64,000 nucleotides of DNA from Strigamia acuminata. Its lineage: Eukaryota > Arthropoda > Chilopoda > Geophilomorpha > Linotaeniidae. The position numbers were made by a program, and so were the translations under genes. The DNA lies in contig OX442315.1 of assembly GCA_949358305.1 (NCBI GenBank), positions 12,612,427 through 12,676,426 of the forward strand. Direction: 5' to 3'. Below the pieces are notes generated by a model that did no database searches, was not told where the DNA came from, and saw nothing but the letters and a program-made list of their open reading frames with translations. Shown here one piece after another: positions 1-10,870 of the stretch; positions within the stretch are counted from its first letter, which is position 1; every line of letters starts with the position of its first letter.

Positions 1-624
1 TTTTTTTCAAATAAAAAAGCAGGAAAATGTGAGTGATCATGAATTAATAATAAAATAAATATCAATTAGAATCAATAAAGAAAAAAATATTGGAAAAAAA
101 TAAACAATTTAACTAATGGATATGGATATATAATATAAAAATTAAAAAAGTGAACAAATAGAGGCCAAAAAGGGTGGAGTCAGCCAACACACAACCAACT
201 CACCAACTTTGCACAAGATACAGAATACTCTTCCTTGTTAAAAGTGAGAAGCATGCAACAAAAAAGATGAATTAAATAAATACACTTAGAATGAAAATAG
301 TTTTTTTTGTGTAAAAAAGTTGCAAAATAAATTAAATTTTTAAAATTTATTTTAATAAAGTGTTTTTTTTGGGGGTTAAAAGTGTTAAATAACAGCAGTG
401 TTATGTTTGAAGTAAAGAATAACATGAATTTCAACAAATTTTGCTATAGTTTATAATATTCTATTGACAAACCTTACAATTTCAGCAACCATATTAAATT
501 AGAATCCTAACAAGTCCTTATTAAATTTGTAAACATTTTATAGTGGGGCAATAGCTACTCGCGCACAAAAATAGTTACATCTAAAATTGCATCAAATATT
601 GCAGTTTTAGTCTATTTTTGCATG

Positions 625-908
625 TAAAAATGCATTTTTTTTGCCTTAAATTATCATTTTTGCTGATAAAAATGCATTTTTTTGCCTAAAATTATCATTT
701 TTGCTGATAAAAATGCATTTTTTTTGTCTGAAATTTTCATTTTTGCCAATAAAAATGCATTTTTTCGTCTAAAATTATCATTTTTGCTGATAAAAATGCA
801 TTTTTATCATTTTGCTGATGAAAATGCATTTTTTTTGGTTAAAATTATCATTTTTGCTGATAAAAATGCATTTTTTTGACTAAAATTTTCATTTTTGCTG
901 ATAAATAT
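625..908. repeat. Minisatellite, about 37-bp unit
   Basis: About seven to eight diverged head-to-tail copies of a unit built from TTATCATTTTTGCTGAT, AAAAATGCA and a T-run. Short open frames across it come from the repeat and are not genes. Confidence 0.85.
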
Positions 909-2218
909 GTAATTTATTATCAAAAGAAAAATTTTTCACTTAAATTTGCAGGTTTGACGTCAAAAAGATCCATTTTTATAAATTTTTTTATCCTATACAA
1001 TTTTATTTTGCTAGGCCTAAAGCCCGACATCCGCGATACATCTCATGAACATCCTATTTTGAATATCCTAAACGGGATACACCAAGGATATCAAATGTAA
1101 AATATGAATCTCCTGTGAATGACCTAAATTGATCCATAAATTAGGAACACAATAGGATAAACTACAGACATTAAGTGCTCTGTGGGCGGCACGTAAAACA
1201 TTGGCGATACCGATGTTTCACTTTCCCACGCAATCATATTGAATTTCAGAGAAATGAAATCTAAATCGACTTAATTTTCCATTCAAAATTTTCAATTTTG
1301 TGCTAAAAATGTGGTCGAATTTTAGTTTTGTTTTCATTTCCATGTCAGTAGTTTTCGAAATGTTTTCGCAACGCATTGAAACAAAAACCTCGAAAGCGGT
1401 TGTCAAAAACAGCAAGTTTTAGAGCCCATAACAGCAAATTTTAATTGCATTTTGTATTTCCCATTTTCCTCTAAGTTAATTAATTTCATAGTTATTATTT
1501 TTTTTTAAATTTTAAAAAACAAAATTTAAAAAAATAAAAATAACAACATTTTTCTCAATTTACTTTATGTAAGGTTGATGAACCGCCACTAAACTGGCAT
1601 GAATCGTCATCGTGATGGCTGACAGGTGAAAATAATCAAAAAGTATCGGCAAATGGTGATGTAAGCCTTTCGAGCACATAAAATGGAGATTCAAAGTACG
1701 CACACTCATACATTGAATTGAACTATGTTGATCAGGTCTAAAATTATAAAAAAAAAAAATAAGATAAAAATGAATAACAATTATTTATAAAAAAATTTTT
1801 TGTAAATTGTAATTAAACTATTCTGATGTAGAAAATTAGAATTTGTATAATGAAAAATACCAAAAAAAAATGCAAAACAGCTCATTTTAATCAAATTCCA
1901 CAGTGATATTGGGGCCCAGGAATTCACCGAAAAAGCATTCAAGCAATTTTTTGCTGCCGGAAGGATGTGGCGAGTCTGTCAACTCTGTTTAAGTGGTGAA
2001 AGCTGAAAGTGTGGCGAATTTGATTTTGGCCTATTGGCAGGGCTGCAGCAAATCTGCGAATATGGAAGCTAAACTGAATTCTCCAATAAAATATTCCAAT
2101 TTTGGGTTTAAAATCTCATACTGTATTTAAAAGAGCCTGGATGAATAATTATGTTGGAATTTGAGTTTTCTTGATATTCTGAAGATTATTACTAAAATTT
2201 GGGAAAATTTATAAAAAT

Positions 2219-2300
2219 TTAGGCCAATTTCCTACATTTTGTACATCTAAAAATGCTTTTTATGCTTGTTTTGGATCCGTTCGGGTATCAAAAAAGATTA
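2219..2300 (+). repeat. Dispersed repeat, copy 1 (short)
   Basis: Shares the block around TTTCCTACATTTTG, ACATCTAAAA and TTATGCTTGTTT with copies at 7375 and 22705. This copy diverges early and lacks the GGCATGCCGG-type part of the other two. A short frame starting at 2253 lies in the repeat and is not called a gene. Confidence 0.65.
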
Positions 2301-3220
2301 AACGCTCGGACATTTATTCGAAGCCTTACGGTAACTTCGTTTCTTTATTATTTACCCAAAATTTTGATCCGTAAACCACAACTCGACAACCAGTTGGAAA
2401 TCTGCCCTTTCGATAGTCTCTTCGATCTACAAAAAATACAAACAACAAAAAATATTAAACATCAATTCAATCATTGAAGTGAACCTTTGCCAAAATCTTT
2501 TTCTTTTATTGACTTTTTAATGAATTAAAAGAAAAATAAATAATTAAATAAAAATAAAAATCTAGGTCAGAAAATTGTTCCATTCAACTGCTAAATTATT
2601 ATTATCATTATTTCTTTTATTTTTTTTTTATTTTAATTTTAATTTTGCCAAAAGAGAAATGACACAATCTACAAAATTAAGCAGTGACAATGACTGAAGA
2701 GACACATCAGCCAGTTGGATATTGATTGCTTGCTTCTCATCACTCAACTCAATAAAATTGCTAAGCAACCAGTGAACAGGAGGAAATAATTTGATGCTAC
2801 TTTCCTTTCCACTATGCCATTTGTTTCCTCACAATTTTTTTTTTTGCTCAATACATCCTCTTAATTGTCTGCAAACACAACAGATCATTTCTGTATTCAC
2901 CTATTGAATTATTGTAAACAAACTGTTTTGTTTTACTGTTCAAAACACAAATGTTAAAATCTGTCAAATACAGATTTCACCAAATCCAAATACTCTTTTC
3001 AATTAAAATATTTAATTAATCTCTAATACAGTTGCAACTTTAAGGCTTAGCTACCTGCTGTTACAGGAAAAAAGGAATTTAGGTCAGAAGCCGCTAAACT
3101 ACGCTTGTTATTTGTTATTTTTCATTCTCATTTCTATGATTTCTGCAGAATTTGAACTTTCAAAACTGATTTAATCGGTCGGTGTTATAGCGACACAGCA
3201 ACAGCACGACAAAGCACAAG

Positions 3221-3292
3221 CCCGACAAGGTCTAAATCTGGTCCTTCGTTTGCCGGACAGGTGTTCTACCAATTAAGTTAACCGAGACTCCA
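3221..3292 (-). mobile_element. tRNA-derived SINE relic
   Basis: Read on the minus strand, the segment resembles a tRNA head. An A-box-like TTAACTTAATTGGTAGA is followed by CACCTGTCCGGCAA and a degraded B-box-like AGATTTAGACC. The acceptor stem does not pair and the T-arm is degenerate, so it is not a functional tRNA gene. Many arthropod SINEs start with such a head. No tail or target duplication was identified. Confidence 0.5.
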
Positions 3293-3315
3293 ACAGAATC
3301 ATGAACCGAAACACT

Positions 3316-3454
3316 AGCTGCATTCAAAAATTAAAATAAGAATTTTAGTTTAAGTGTATTTTAAGTTTTAACATGGGTTTAAACAGGAAATGATGTCTTT
3401 TTTTAGTTTAAAATTGAAGTAAAACACAAAATATTTTAGTTTTTGTATGCAGCT
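3316..3454. mobile_element. Small MITE, copy 1 (about 131 bp plus flanking AGCT)
   Basis: The left end GCATTCAAAAATTAAAAT and the inverted right end GCATACAAAAACTAAAAT match at 16 of 18 bases. A near-identical element lies at 14515-14644. This copy is flanked on both sides by AGCT, which could be a 4-bp duplication or part of the ends. It has no coding capacity, so it needs a transposase from elsewhere. Confidence 0.7.
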
Positions 3455-3636
3455 ACTCTCAATCAACCAAACCAACATGTTCGCTTTAGATTCTTCTATG
3501 CTGGAAACATCATTTTGTTTACAAACAAAATTCATGATCCTCCACCTGTCCCTAAATTTAGTGGCAGGTGAAAGCCCATCAATTTTCTCCAGCAATTTTT
3601 TTTTAAAATTTTGATCCAAAATTGATCCATACTTAC

Positions 3637-3768
3637 TCCTTTTCCTTTTAGATGCACTTTTCCATTTAAGCTATCAATTAATCCCCTAAAACCCATCTCC
3701 CTTGGTGCAGTTTCAACCTTATAGCACTCGCTAATCCTCCAGCAAAACAAACTCAAATCCTTCCGCAC
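3637..3768 (-). CDS. Candidate internal coding exon, unrecognised
   Basis: A 132-nt minus-strand segment is open in one frame (44 codons, begins VRKDLSLFCW). It is bounded by a usable acceptor (TTGTGATTTAG) and a strong donor (GTAAGT), with phase 0 at both ends. That phase is compatible with the FAM135-like exon 3 upstream on the same strand, but the peptide does not resemble the family's expected next segment. It could be a lineage-specific exon, an exon of another gene or a chance open frame. A further open segment to its left (about 3460-3560) follows another acceptor-like site and merges into the MITE. I recognise no domain. Confidence 0.25.
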
Positions 3769-4603
3769 CTAAATCACAATTTACAACTGAAAGGTCAAGT
3801 AAAAATTATGCCAACAGCTTTCTGCTCATCACTATGGATGTTTAAATTTTAGAACACACAAACTACACCACAAATATCAAAGGCCGAAGTATATATAAAA
3901 CCCAAATTCAGCGACTAACAACACTTAATTGAATACACATCTTGGTAAACTGCCAAGGTCATTCTATTACATAGCAAAAGCATACATAACATTGAACATC
4001 TGCCGAACATTAAATTAGGTACTAGGAAATCTGGTCTGTCACATAATGTCATTTAATCTGCATTGTGCAGCAATTTGATAGTGGTTGTGCGAGGGTAGTT
4101 ATGTTTTTCATGTCTATCCTATACTTAGTATCACACAGTTGAACACAAAGCAGCACAAATTGCATAACAAACCACTAATTCACTTCGTAATGCTTTGTGC
4201 TGATTTAATGCAGCGGGTGATTACATCACATCATGTTGACACAATATCAAAGGTTATAGATTTTTAAAAGGAAAATGATGTAGCGCGTCAACGTTGTTCG
4301 TGCAGGCTCCGAAAACTCGTTTAAACAAGTGTAAACGTGTTTGCGAAGATGGCGTTGGAAGATTGAATTCGACAGCGATGAGTAAACAAAGGAATTTGAT
4401 GAAAATTTTTGTTTGTTTATCCATCTTGCAACGTCTGCACATGTACGCGAGAAGAAAGTATCAGCGCAAGGCGCAAAAGGGATTTATGTTAGAAAAACAC
4501 TTCGGTGTTCGATGTCGCTTCCTAGTTTCCGCATTTTTCCTAGCGAAAATCGAACACACCGATGTTTAGTGTAGAAATAAGGGAAAATAGTGTTGGTATT
4601 CAG

Positions 4604-4900
4604 AAGTTTAGTGTAAAAGTCAGGAATTTTTTAGTGTAAAAGTCAGGAATTTTTAGTGCAAAAGTCAGGAATTTTTAGTGCAAAAGTCAGGAATTTTTAG
4701 TGCAAAAGTCAGGGATTTTTAGTGTAAAAGTCAGGGATTTTTAGTGCAAAAGTCAGGGATTTTTAGTGCAAAAGTCAGGGAATTTTAGTGTAAAAGTCAA
4801 GAATTTTGAGTGTAAAAGTCAGGAATTTTTAGTGTAAAAATAAGGAAAATAGTGTAAAAATAAGGGAAAATAGTGTAAAAATAAGAGAAAATAGTGTACA
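4604..4900. repeat. Minisatellite, 22-23-bp unit plus shorter variant
   Basis: About ten to eleven tandem copies of a unit like TTTTTAGTGCAAAAGTCAGG run from 4604 to about 4830. They are followed by about four copies of a shortened variant, TAGTGTAAAAATAAGGGAAA. The change of unit within one array suggests local amplification of a diverged copy. Confidence 0.85.
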
Positions 4901-5249
4901 AATAATATGATTCCATTGCTATTGCATCTCATTTTCCCCGGCCTATTAAAATCCATCCACTAATAATTCAAAAGTGTTGGAAAACAATAAAACCAGTGAA
5001 CCGTCATTCCAAAGAGGAAGTGCCCATTTAAAAATCCATTAAGCTCAATTTGAACTATCTTCAATTTTATCACGTCTTATTAAACCTCATCTCACTTCCT
5101 CAATGAACTGCTTTACTCCAATGAATTTCAGCCCACAACCAATGAATAAAATAGTTCAATTTATTCTCAACGCTCGCACCAATCAATCAATCAAAAAATA
5201 AATAAAATAAATATATTAGTAAATAAAAAATCACGAATTATTCAATTAC

Positions 5250-6672
5250 CTTGTGACTATCAACAATAATGTGAACTTTAAACAAGGCCACATCATCCAG
5301 TGTGACTTCTTCGTTCCGGTAGAGAATTTGGAATGTTTTGCTCACCGCGGCTCCGTTCACCACACACGCCGGAAAAGCCAATTCGGTTTCTGAAAATTGA
5401 AAGCAAAATTCAATTTATTTCAGATCTAAATTATCTTTAGTTTTTCGGTGGATATTTGAGTGCTCTGATTTACTTCCTGGCATGTCCAAACTGCAATCAA
5501 ATATTCATCAATGAGTTGTGCGGATTTTCAATGCATAAAACTCAACTTTCTATGAAATTTTAATACTACATTAAATATTCAGTACTCGACAACTAAAGCT
5601 AACATTTCATATACAATCACAAAATCATTAAAACAACACTAATGGGCCTAATAAAATCTTTAAAAACATATTTTAAATGACCAAAAACATTAAATGTTGC
5701 AATTTCTATCTAAGTTACCAATTCATTATTCAATATAGCAAAGATATAATAAAAAATAAACATTTAAGTTTATGTTTTTCAAATTTTCCTCGATAGATTT
5801 CGTAAAATCTCAATCTCTTTTCCTCGTTTGGTAAGATTAGCATTACAACAGAGGTCACTATACGCCATGCTTACAACATACAGCACAGACAGCAATATAT
5901 TTCCATATTTTCAGTTTCCTGTGAAAACGTCAGCGACGAATCGAAAAACCCGATAACCAGTGTTTTTCAAACTACGTAATGTAGCGGATCGGTATTTTTT
6001 TCTCCTACTGCCCGATCTATCCAGATTTTCCGGTATAAATTTGTTCCCGTGGCCCGACCTCTCCAGATTTCCCGGTACTAAATTTGTTCCCAACGCAGCC
6101 CTGGTAAAGTGGCAGAAGCCGGAGACAATTTCGCAGGAAATTCCTCGATATGGAAACTTAGTTTTAAGCGGGTGTTACCTGTTCTCTAAAAATGTTTTGT
6201 TTTTTATTATCAGTCAAAGTATTAAATAGAAATCTGATCGATAACATCAGCATTTTTATTATACTTCTTTTGCAATCATCAATTTTAAACCCTCAGATTA
6301 AAAATACAAATGAATAAAAACTTACTAGGATTTTGAGGTAGTGAAACCTCAATTTTAACCGGAAGTTTTGGTGAAACTTTTAAGTAGCTCCTGATTTGAT
6401 AAAACCTAAAAATAAAACAAAATAAATAAATAATCAAAATCAAAATAAAAATATTATTTTTTTTTTCCAAAATTAAAAATTGCATCTTTTTATTCACCCA
6501 TTAAATATTTACAATAAAAATAAATTTTTTTATAGCTCAATTAACGAATTATAATGTTCAATTTAATCACTTTTATCTGTAAATAAATTTCTCACCCTCT
6601 TTGGAAAAGATCCACATTGTAAAATTTGTACAATTCCACGGAGAACTCGACGGTGGCTTGCAGTTCGCCCAT
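5250..6672 (-). CDS. FAM135: FAM135-like protein, N-terminal exons 1-3 (partial)
   Basis: Three exons read leftwards: 6672-6596 (ATG, 25 codons + 2 nt), 6405-6326 (80 nt) and 5389-5250 (140 nt). They are joined by introns with GTGAGA, GTAAGT and GTAATT donors and good acceptors, and all phases agree. The roughly 99 residues contain FYNVDLFQRGFYQIR, then VSPKLPVKIEVSLPQ, then SKTFQILYRNEE and DDVALFKVH. These closely follow the conserved N-terminus (DUF3657 region) of metazoan FAM135A/B proteins. The family also has a C-terminal serine-esterase/lipase-like domain, which is not in the window. The cellular role is poorly known. The start context and the family's usual MxE(L/V)QAxVEFSVEL opening support this ATG. 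Exon 3 ends in phase 0, and the next exon was not found. Confidence 0.88.
5960..6110. mobile_element. Degraded hAT-MITE relative
   Basis: The segment contains twice the motif CCAGATT(T/t)CCGGTA followed by AAATTTGTTCCC, and ends in GCAGCCCTG. These words match the 3' half of the element at 7968-8122. The left end and target duplication are not clear, so the limits are approximate. It lies inside the second intron-to-exon interval of the FAM135-like gene. Confidence 0.45.
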
Positions 6673-7959
6673 TTCTCACAACCGGTCACAAATTAATGCG
6701 CGAATTATTAGACAACACGGAGCGAATGCACATGGGGATGAGGTGTTGATGTTTCGACGAGAACGAGGCGCTGCATTTGTTCGCTCGGAGATTTCAAAAT
6801 TACTTGACGGGAGAGAAAAATAAATGTTACAAAAAAAATCTTGTATCACGTATTCGATTAGCGGGATTAATATGTACCGAACATCCTAACTGGCAAATAT
6901 TGTGCTCATCTCTTAACTACGCCTTCTCTTTCAAAACGAGTTGGCGGCAGGTTTGTTACTAATCCTGTTGACGGGTATAACGCCATCGCGAACGGAGTGG
7001 CTACTTGCAGAGCGATACTTTGTTTGTTGAAATAATTTTTTTTGCAAAATAAAAATTTATTTATGGAAATATTTTACATATGTGTTTTTTAAAAAGATTA
7101 TTAATTTTATGGTGATTTTAAGCTGTCAATAAATAAAATTATAAATGAATAACGACTACAAGATGATACAAGTATTAGTCTGTAATTAGAAGGTTTAAAA
7201 ACATTATCAACATGGATTAGTCGTGACATCTAGTGGCAATAAATGGAAATGTTGAATGTGATGTCCATATGGATAAACACATCATTCTTCTTCCCAAAAA
7301 GTTAGTTTCACCTATCTTGGTGAATTATGATTCATTAATTGCAACCCATGTTATTAAAAGACATCATAATAAACGATTTCCTACATTTTGGACATCTAAA
7401 AGCGCTTATTAAGCTTGTTTAGGTTCGATTCTTATTGAAAAAAATTCTAACTCACTTAAAACATGCCGGTAAAAATGGGGTTTGCCAGCATGCCGATCAA
7501 ACTCGAACTATACAGGCATATGCAGCTTAAAGTTGGGCAATACGGTACACACATTACACACGTAATTTGTTGATTAGATGACGAAACCTGGAGATGGTTA
7601 CAAATTTTGTTTATTGACGCGATGCTGGTGAAGTTAAATCAAAGTCATTTACAAATTATTTACAAATTAAAATCTATATTACGCTTGTCTCTTGTCTGCT
7701 TTAGAAGTTGACAATATCTATGCTATTTAAATATTTAAATAAACAAAACATTTGACCGTAATCCAAGTTTCTGTATGAATCATAGTTACATTAAATCTTG
7801 AAGCCACATTTTCTCAAGAAAGTCTCCAATATCCATTCAAATTAGAACTCTCCTGTTCCTGTGCTCAAAATAGCTGATCACAGCCATATGGACCCCATTC
7901 TAGTAATTCCAGCGGGTTAGCCGCATTGACAAATCCTCTCCCGGACAGCGAACGTTCGA
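6673..7959. other. Upstream region of the FAM135-like gene
   Basis: Positions 6673-7000 are less AT-rich and CpG-containing, and probably hold the 5' UTR and promoter of the minus-strand FAM135-like gene; no TATA box is evident. A CTCF-like word (GACATCTAGTGGCA, 7225-7238) lies further up. The remainder is AT-rich, with one dispersed-repeat copy at 7375. Short frames at 6626-6962 are antisense or UTR shadows. Confidence 0.4.
7375..7550 (+). repeat. Dispersed repeat, copy 2
   Basis: Matches the copy at 22705-22860 over TTTCCTACATTTTGGAC, ATTGAAAAAAATTC, GGTAAAAATGGGGTTT and CAGCATGCCG, ending near a GGGCAATA word. No inverted ends are obvious. Confidence 0.7.
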
Positions 7960-7967
7960 CTTATACC

Positions 7968-8122
7968 CAGTGCTGGACTGGCCCGGCGGGCTACCGGGAG
8001 TTTCCCGGTGACCCGTGGCCACTGTGACCTTTCGCGGCCTGCTGTGGCCTGTCCCGACTTCATTAATTGTGGCCCGGACATCCAGATTTCCCGGCAATAA
8101 ATTTGTTCCCAGTCCAGCCCTG
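7968..8122. mobile_element. hAT-type MITE, 155 bp, with perfect 8-bp target duplication
   Basis: The left end CAGTGCTGGACTGG and the inverted right end CAGGGCTGGACTGG differ at one base. Both sides are flanked by the identical octamer CTTATACC (7960-7967 and 8123-8130), the target duplication length of hAT elements. The interior is GC-rich (CGGGCTACCGGGAGTTTCCC) and non-coding. Truncated relatives lie at about 5960 and 24280. Confidence 0.92.
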
Positions 8123-8610
8123 CTTATACCATGTTCACACCAAGGTTTTGGATCTCTTCCGAAGTAGCGGATAACTGTAGTTCACACGTTTGGGGCTAGT
8201 AGCAACAACGCAAACCCCATATGTTGTTTAATATGCACCTTTATTAATTTCCAATAAAAAAATAAAAATAAATAAATAAGATTCAAACTGTTTTCTTTAA
8301 TTATGATTAACAATTTTTCCACCTTGTACACACAGTAAAAACTCTAAAAAAGAAATAAAAAAATGAAAGTATACCTGTTCAGATATTTAAAATTTTAATT
8401 TTATTTTTGGTACTATTGATTTTAACTCCTTTTTGCCTCTGTAAATTGATTTTCCAAGATCAATAAAACTCGTACAACAACTTCCTGTGATATTATTGAA
8501 TGCAATAAAGCCTGTAACAACAACCCCAAAAAAGTTATTGATTAAAGAAAAACCTTAGTAACACCTCTACATCAAACACATTGCTGGTCACATTGAATGG
8601 CAATGTAAAA

Positions 8611-9340
8611 ATGAAGCGGTTAGGAAATTTAATACTTCAGATTATTTTGTTGTTGATTTTAATTGATGAATGCACGTGCAATGCAACAACATTTCGTAGA
8701 AAAAAACCGCTTAAGGATGGCAGTTATACGTTATCTGGATACAGAGTGAAAAAGAAGTTAACTGGAATCCCGAACGTAGTGCAATGTCAAGTTAAGTGCA
8801 TGAAAGTTGAAAATTGTTTCGCTTACATATATGGGAAGAAAACATGCGTGAGCTTAGAAAGCGATAATAAAAGTAAAGTGGATCTGAAAGAAGGATTTTA
8901 TTTATACGAATATCAAAAACCAAAAAGGGTAAATGATCACACTTTTTTAATGATAAGGAAATGTTATTTTCTATTTTAGACTTCGAAACCTAATGTTTAG
9001 AAAGTCTAATGAAACGGTTCTGTCTGTCCGTCTGTCTTTCCGCATCGATTCCTTCCAAACGAAAGCAGCTATACAGGGGCAACTGCAATGAACTCAGCAT
9101 ACCTTCATTAGGTCCCTAAGGTGTTTTCGTAATTTTCCGACCTCCGGTTTAATTAAAAAACTAGTTATTACACTTTTTTACAAACCGGAACCGGAAATGA
9201 CGTATTTTTTTTTATTTTTTTTATTTGTTTTTTAAGGGACAGACGGACAGACAGTCAGGGGTTTAGAAGTCTAAGATGTAATGCTTCCATGCATTACAGA
9301 TATTTACTTGTTTTTTTTACAGAAGATAATCACAACGACC

Positions 9341-9371
<31 letters not shown>

Positions 9372-10456
9372 CCACTCCTACTCCTACAACAACCGAGCCG
9401 ACAACAACCAAGCCAACAACAACCCAACCAATAACAACCAAGCCGACAACAACCGAGCCGACGACAACCACTCCTACTAAAACCACTCCTACAACAACTA
9501 AAACAACCATTCCTTCAACAACCACTCCTGAAACCACCGCTCCTGAGACCACCGCTCCTAAGACGACCGCTCCAAAGACCACTGCTCCTGATACCATCGC
9601 TCCTGAGACCATCGCGCCTAAGACCACCGCTCCTGACACCACCGGTCCTAAGACCACTGCGCCTAAAACCACTGCTCCTGACACCACCGCTTCTAAGACC
9701 ACCACGCCTGACACCACCGCTTCTAAGACCACCACTCCTAAAACCACCGCGCCTAAAACCACTGCTCCTGACACCACTGCTCCTAAGACCACCGCGCCTG
9801 AGACCACCGCTACTAAGACTACCACTTCCAAGACTACCGATACCACTCCCAAGACGACCGCTCCTAAGACGACCACTCAGACGACCACTCCCAAGACGAC
9901 CGCTCCCAAGACAACCACTACCAAGACCACCACTCCCAAGACTTCTACTCCCACGACCACTGCTCCCAAGACTACCGCTCCCAAGACTACCGCTCCTAAG
10001 ACAACCATTCCTACGACAACCACGGTTAAAACAACCACTCCCAAAACAACTACTACTACAACAACTCCCAAAACAACTACTACTAAAACCACTCCCAAAA
10101 CAACTACTACTAAAACCACTCCCAAAACAACTACTACTACAACCACTCCCAAAACAACTACTACTACAACCACTCCCAAAGCAACTACTACTAAAACCAC
10201 TCCCAAAACAACTACTACTAAAACTACTCCCAAAACAACTACTACAACAACCACTCCCAAAACAACTACGACTTCAACCACTCTTAAGACTACTGCATCA
10301 ACAACTACAACTACCACAGTTGATCCGTTCGACGCTTACGATGATACTCAAGATGTCGATGACAATCAAATTGCTAAGAAACCGGGTGACCTTCCACAGT
10401 ATGCAGATGATGATGATGAGGATGGAGACCCCACTAAACCTTTTGGGTTAAGTTAA
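8611..10456 (+). CDS. Secreted PAN/apple-domain mucin-like protein A (2 exons, about 483 aa)
   Basis: Exon 1 is 8611-8928 and exon 2 is 9323-10456, joined in phase 0 (donor GTAAAT, acceptor TTTTTTTTACAG). The ATG at 8611 opens a hydrophobic signal peptide (residues about 1-22). Residues about 35-102 form a PAN/apple-like module with SGYRVKKKLTGIPNV, CQVKCMKVENC and a fourth Cys in KKTC. Exon 2 encodes about 330 residues of Thr-rich repeats, first poly-Thr, then APKTT/APDTT/APETT pentads, then TTTPKTT units. These are probable O-glycosylation sites. An acidic tail ends the protein (IAKKPGDLPQYADDDD). This architecture suggests a secreted mucin or matrix protein whose PAN module binds protein or carbohydrate. 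It is a tandem paralogue of the gene at 10871. An ATG inside the intron at 9281 is not the likely start. Confidence 0.85.
8976..9274. mobile_element. 299-bp MITE in the intron of PAN-mucin gene A
   Basis: The left end TTAGACTTCGAAACC and the inverted right end TTAGACTTCTAAACC match at 14 of 15 bases. A second inverted pair lies inside (GTCTGTCCGTCTGTC near 9030 and its complement near 9240). The interior is non-coding. No target duplication was identified, so the superfamily is open. It makes up most of the 394-bp intron. Confidence 0.8.
9332..10318 (+). repeat. Coding minisatellite, 15-bp Thr/Pro unit (gene A)
   Basis: The exon-2 repeat is a (ACN)n tract followed by 15-bp units encoding (A/T)P(K/D/E)TT. 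Because the unit is a multiple of three and rich in ACC/GCT, long stop-free frames also appear on the opposite strand; these are by-products. Confidence 0.85.
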
Positions 10457-10724
10457 GAGAGAATCAGAAATAACTTTTTTTGTTTTCCAATTCTCTAAGT
10501 ATTCCAACTCTTATTTAAACTGCAAATTTATCCGATCAGAAACAAAATTAGCAAACCATTAATATAGCGTGTGAGCAAACACCTTCAAAATAATTGTACT
10601 TTCAAGTTAATTACATGTTAATTGGTGTGTTTACCTGTTTATCAACACTTTCCACAATTTATTTCTGTAACCAAAAAAAATTATATCGACCAAATATTAT
10701 TGATCGTTCCTGCAACACAGATTT

Positions 10725-10730
10725 AATAAA
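10725..10730 (+). terminator. Poly(A) signal for PAN-mucin gene A
   Basis: AATAAA lies about 270 bp after the stop codon and before gene B begins; it is the most plausible 3' end signal for gene A. Confidence 0.5.
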
Positions 10731-10870
10731 TAGTTTACTTTCTCCTGCTTAGCAACAGATTGAAAACTAGATTCCTTTTCCATAAACAGTTGAGAAACAA
10801 AGCTGAAACGTGTTTATTACTTTCCAAGTGAAGGTTGAATAGGTAAGCACAGTAAACATTGCGGTCAAAT

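Larger units (their letters stand above)
1..5249. other. AT-rich region left of the FAM135-like exons, mostly intron or intergenic
   Basis: The stretch is strongly AT-rich and holds no convincing long gene. It probably lies within the next intron of the FAM135-like gene, because the fourth expected coding exon of that family is not visible here. The recognisable items are listed separately: two minisatellites, one copy of a three-copy dispersed repeat, a tRNA-derived SINE relic, a MITE and one candidate exon. Positions 1-620, 910-2200 and 2310-3200 show nothing else I can identify. Confidence 0.5.

Noticed and set aside
3221-3292. Functional tRNA gene
   Set aside because: The acceptor and T stems do not pair and the B box is degenerate; it fits a SINE head better.
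9281-9322. ATG at 9281 as the start of a separate Thr-rich gene
   Set aside because: It lies in the intron after the MITE. The acceptor at 9322 and the paralogous structure show that the repeat belongs to the PAN exon.
9304-10317. Long antisense open frames (190 and 146 codons) across the gene A repeat
   Set aside because: They are poly-Val mirror frames of the ACC/GCT Thr/Pro repeat, and only the plus strand has splice sites, a signal peptide and a conserved tail.
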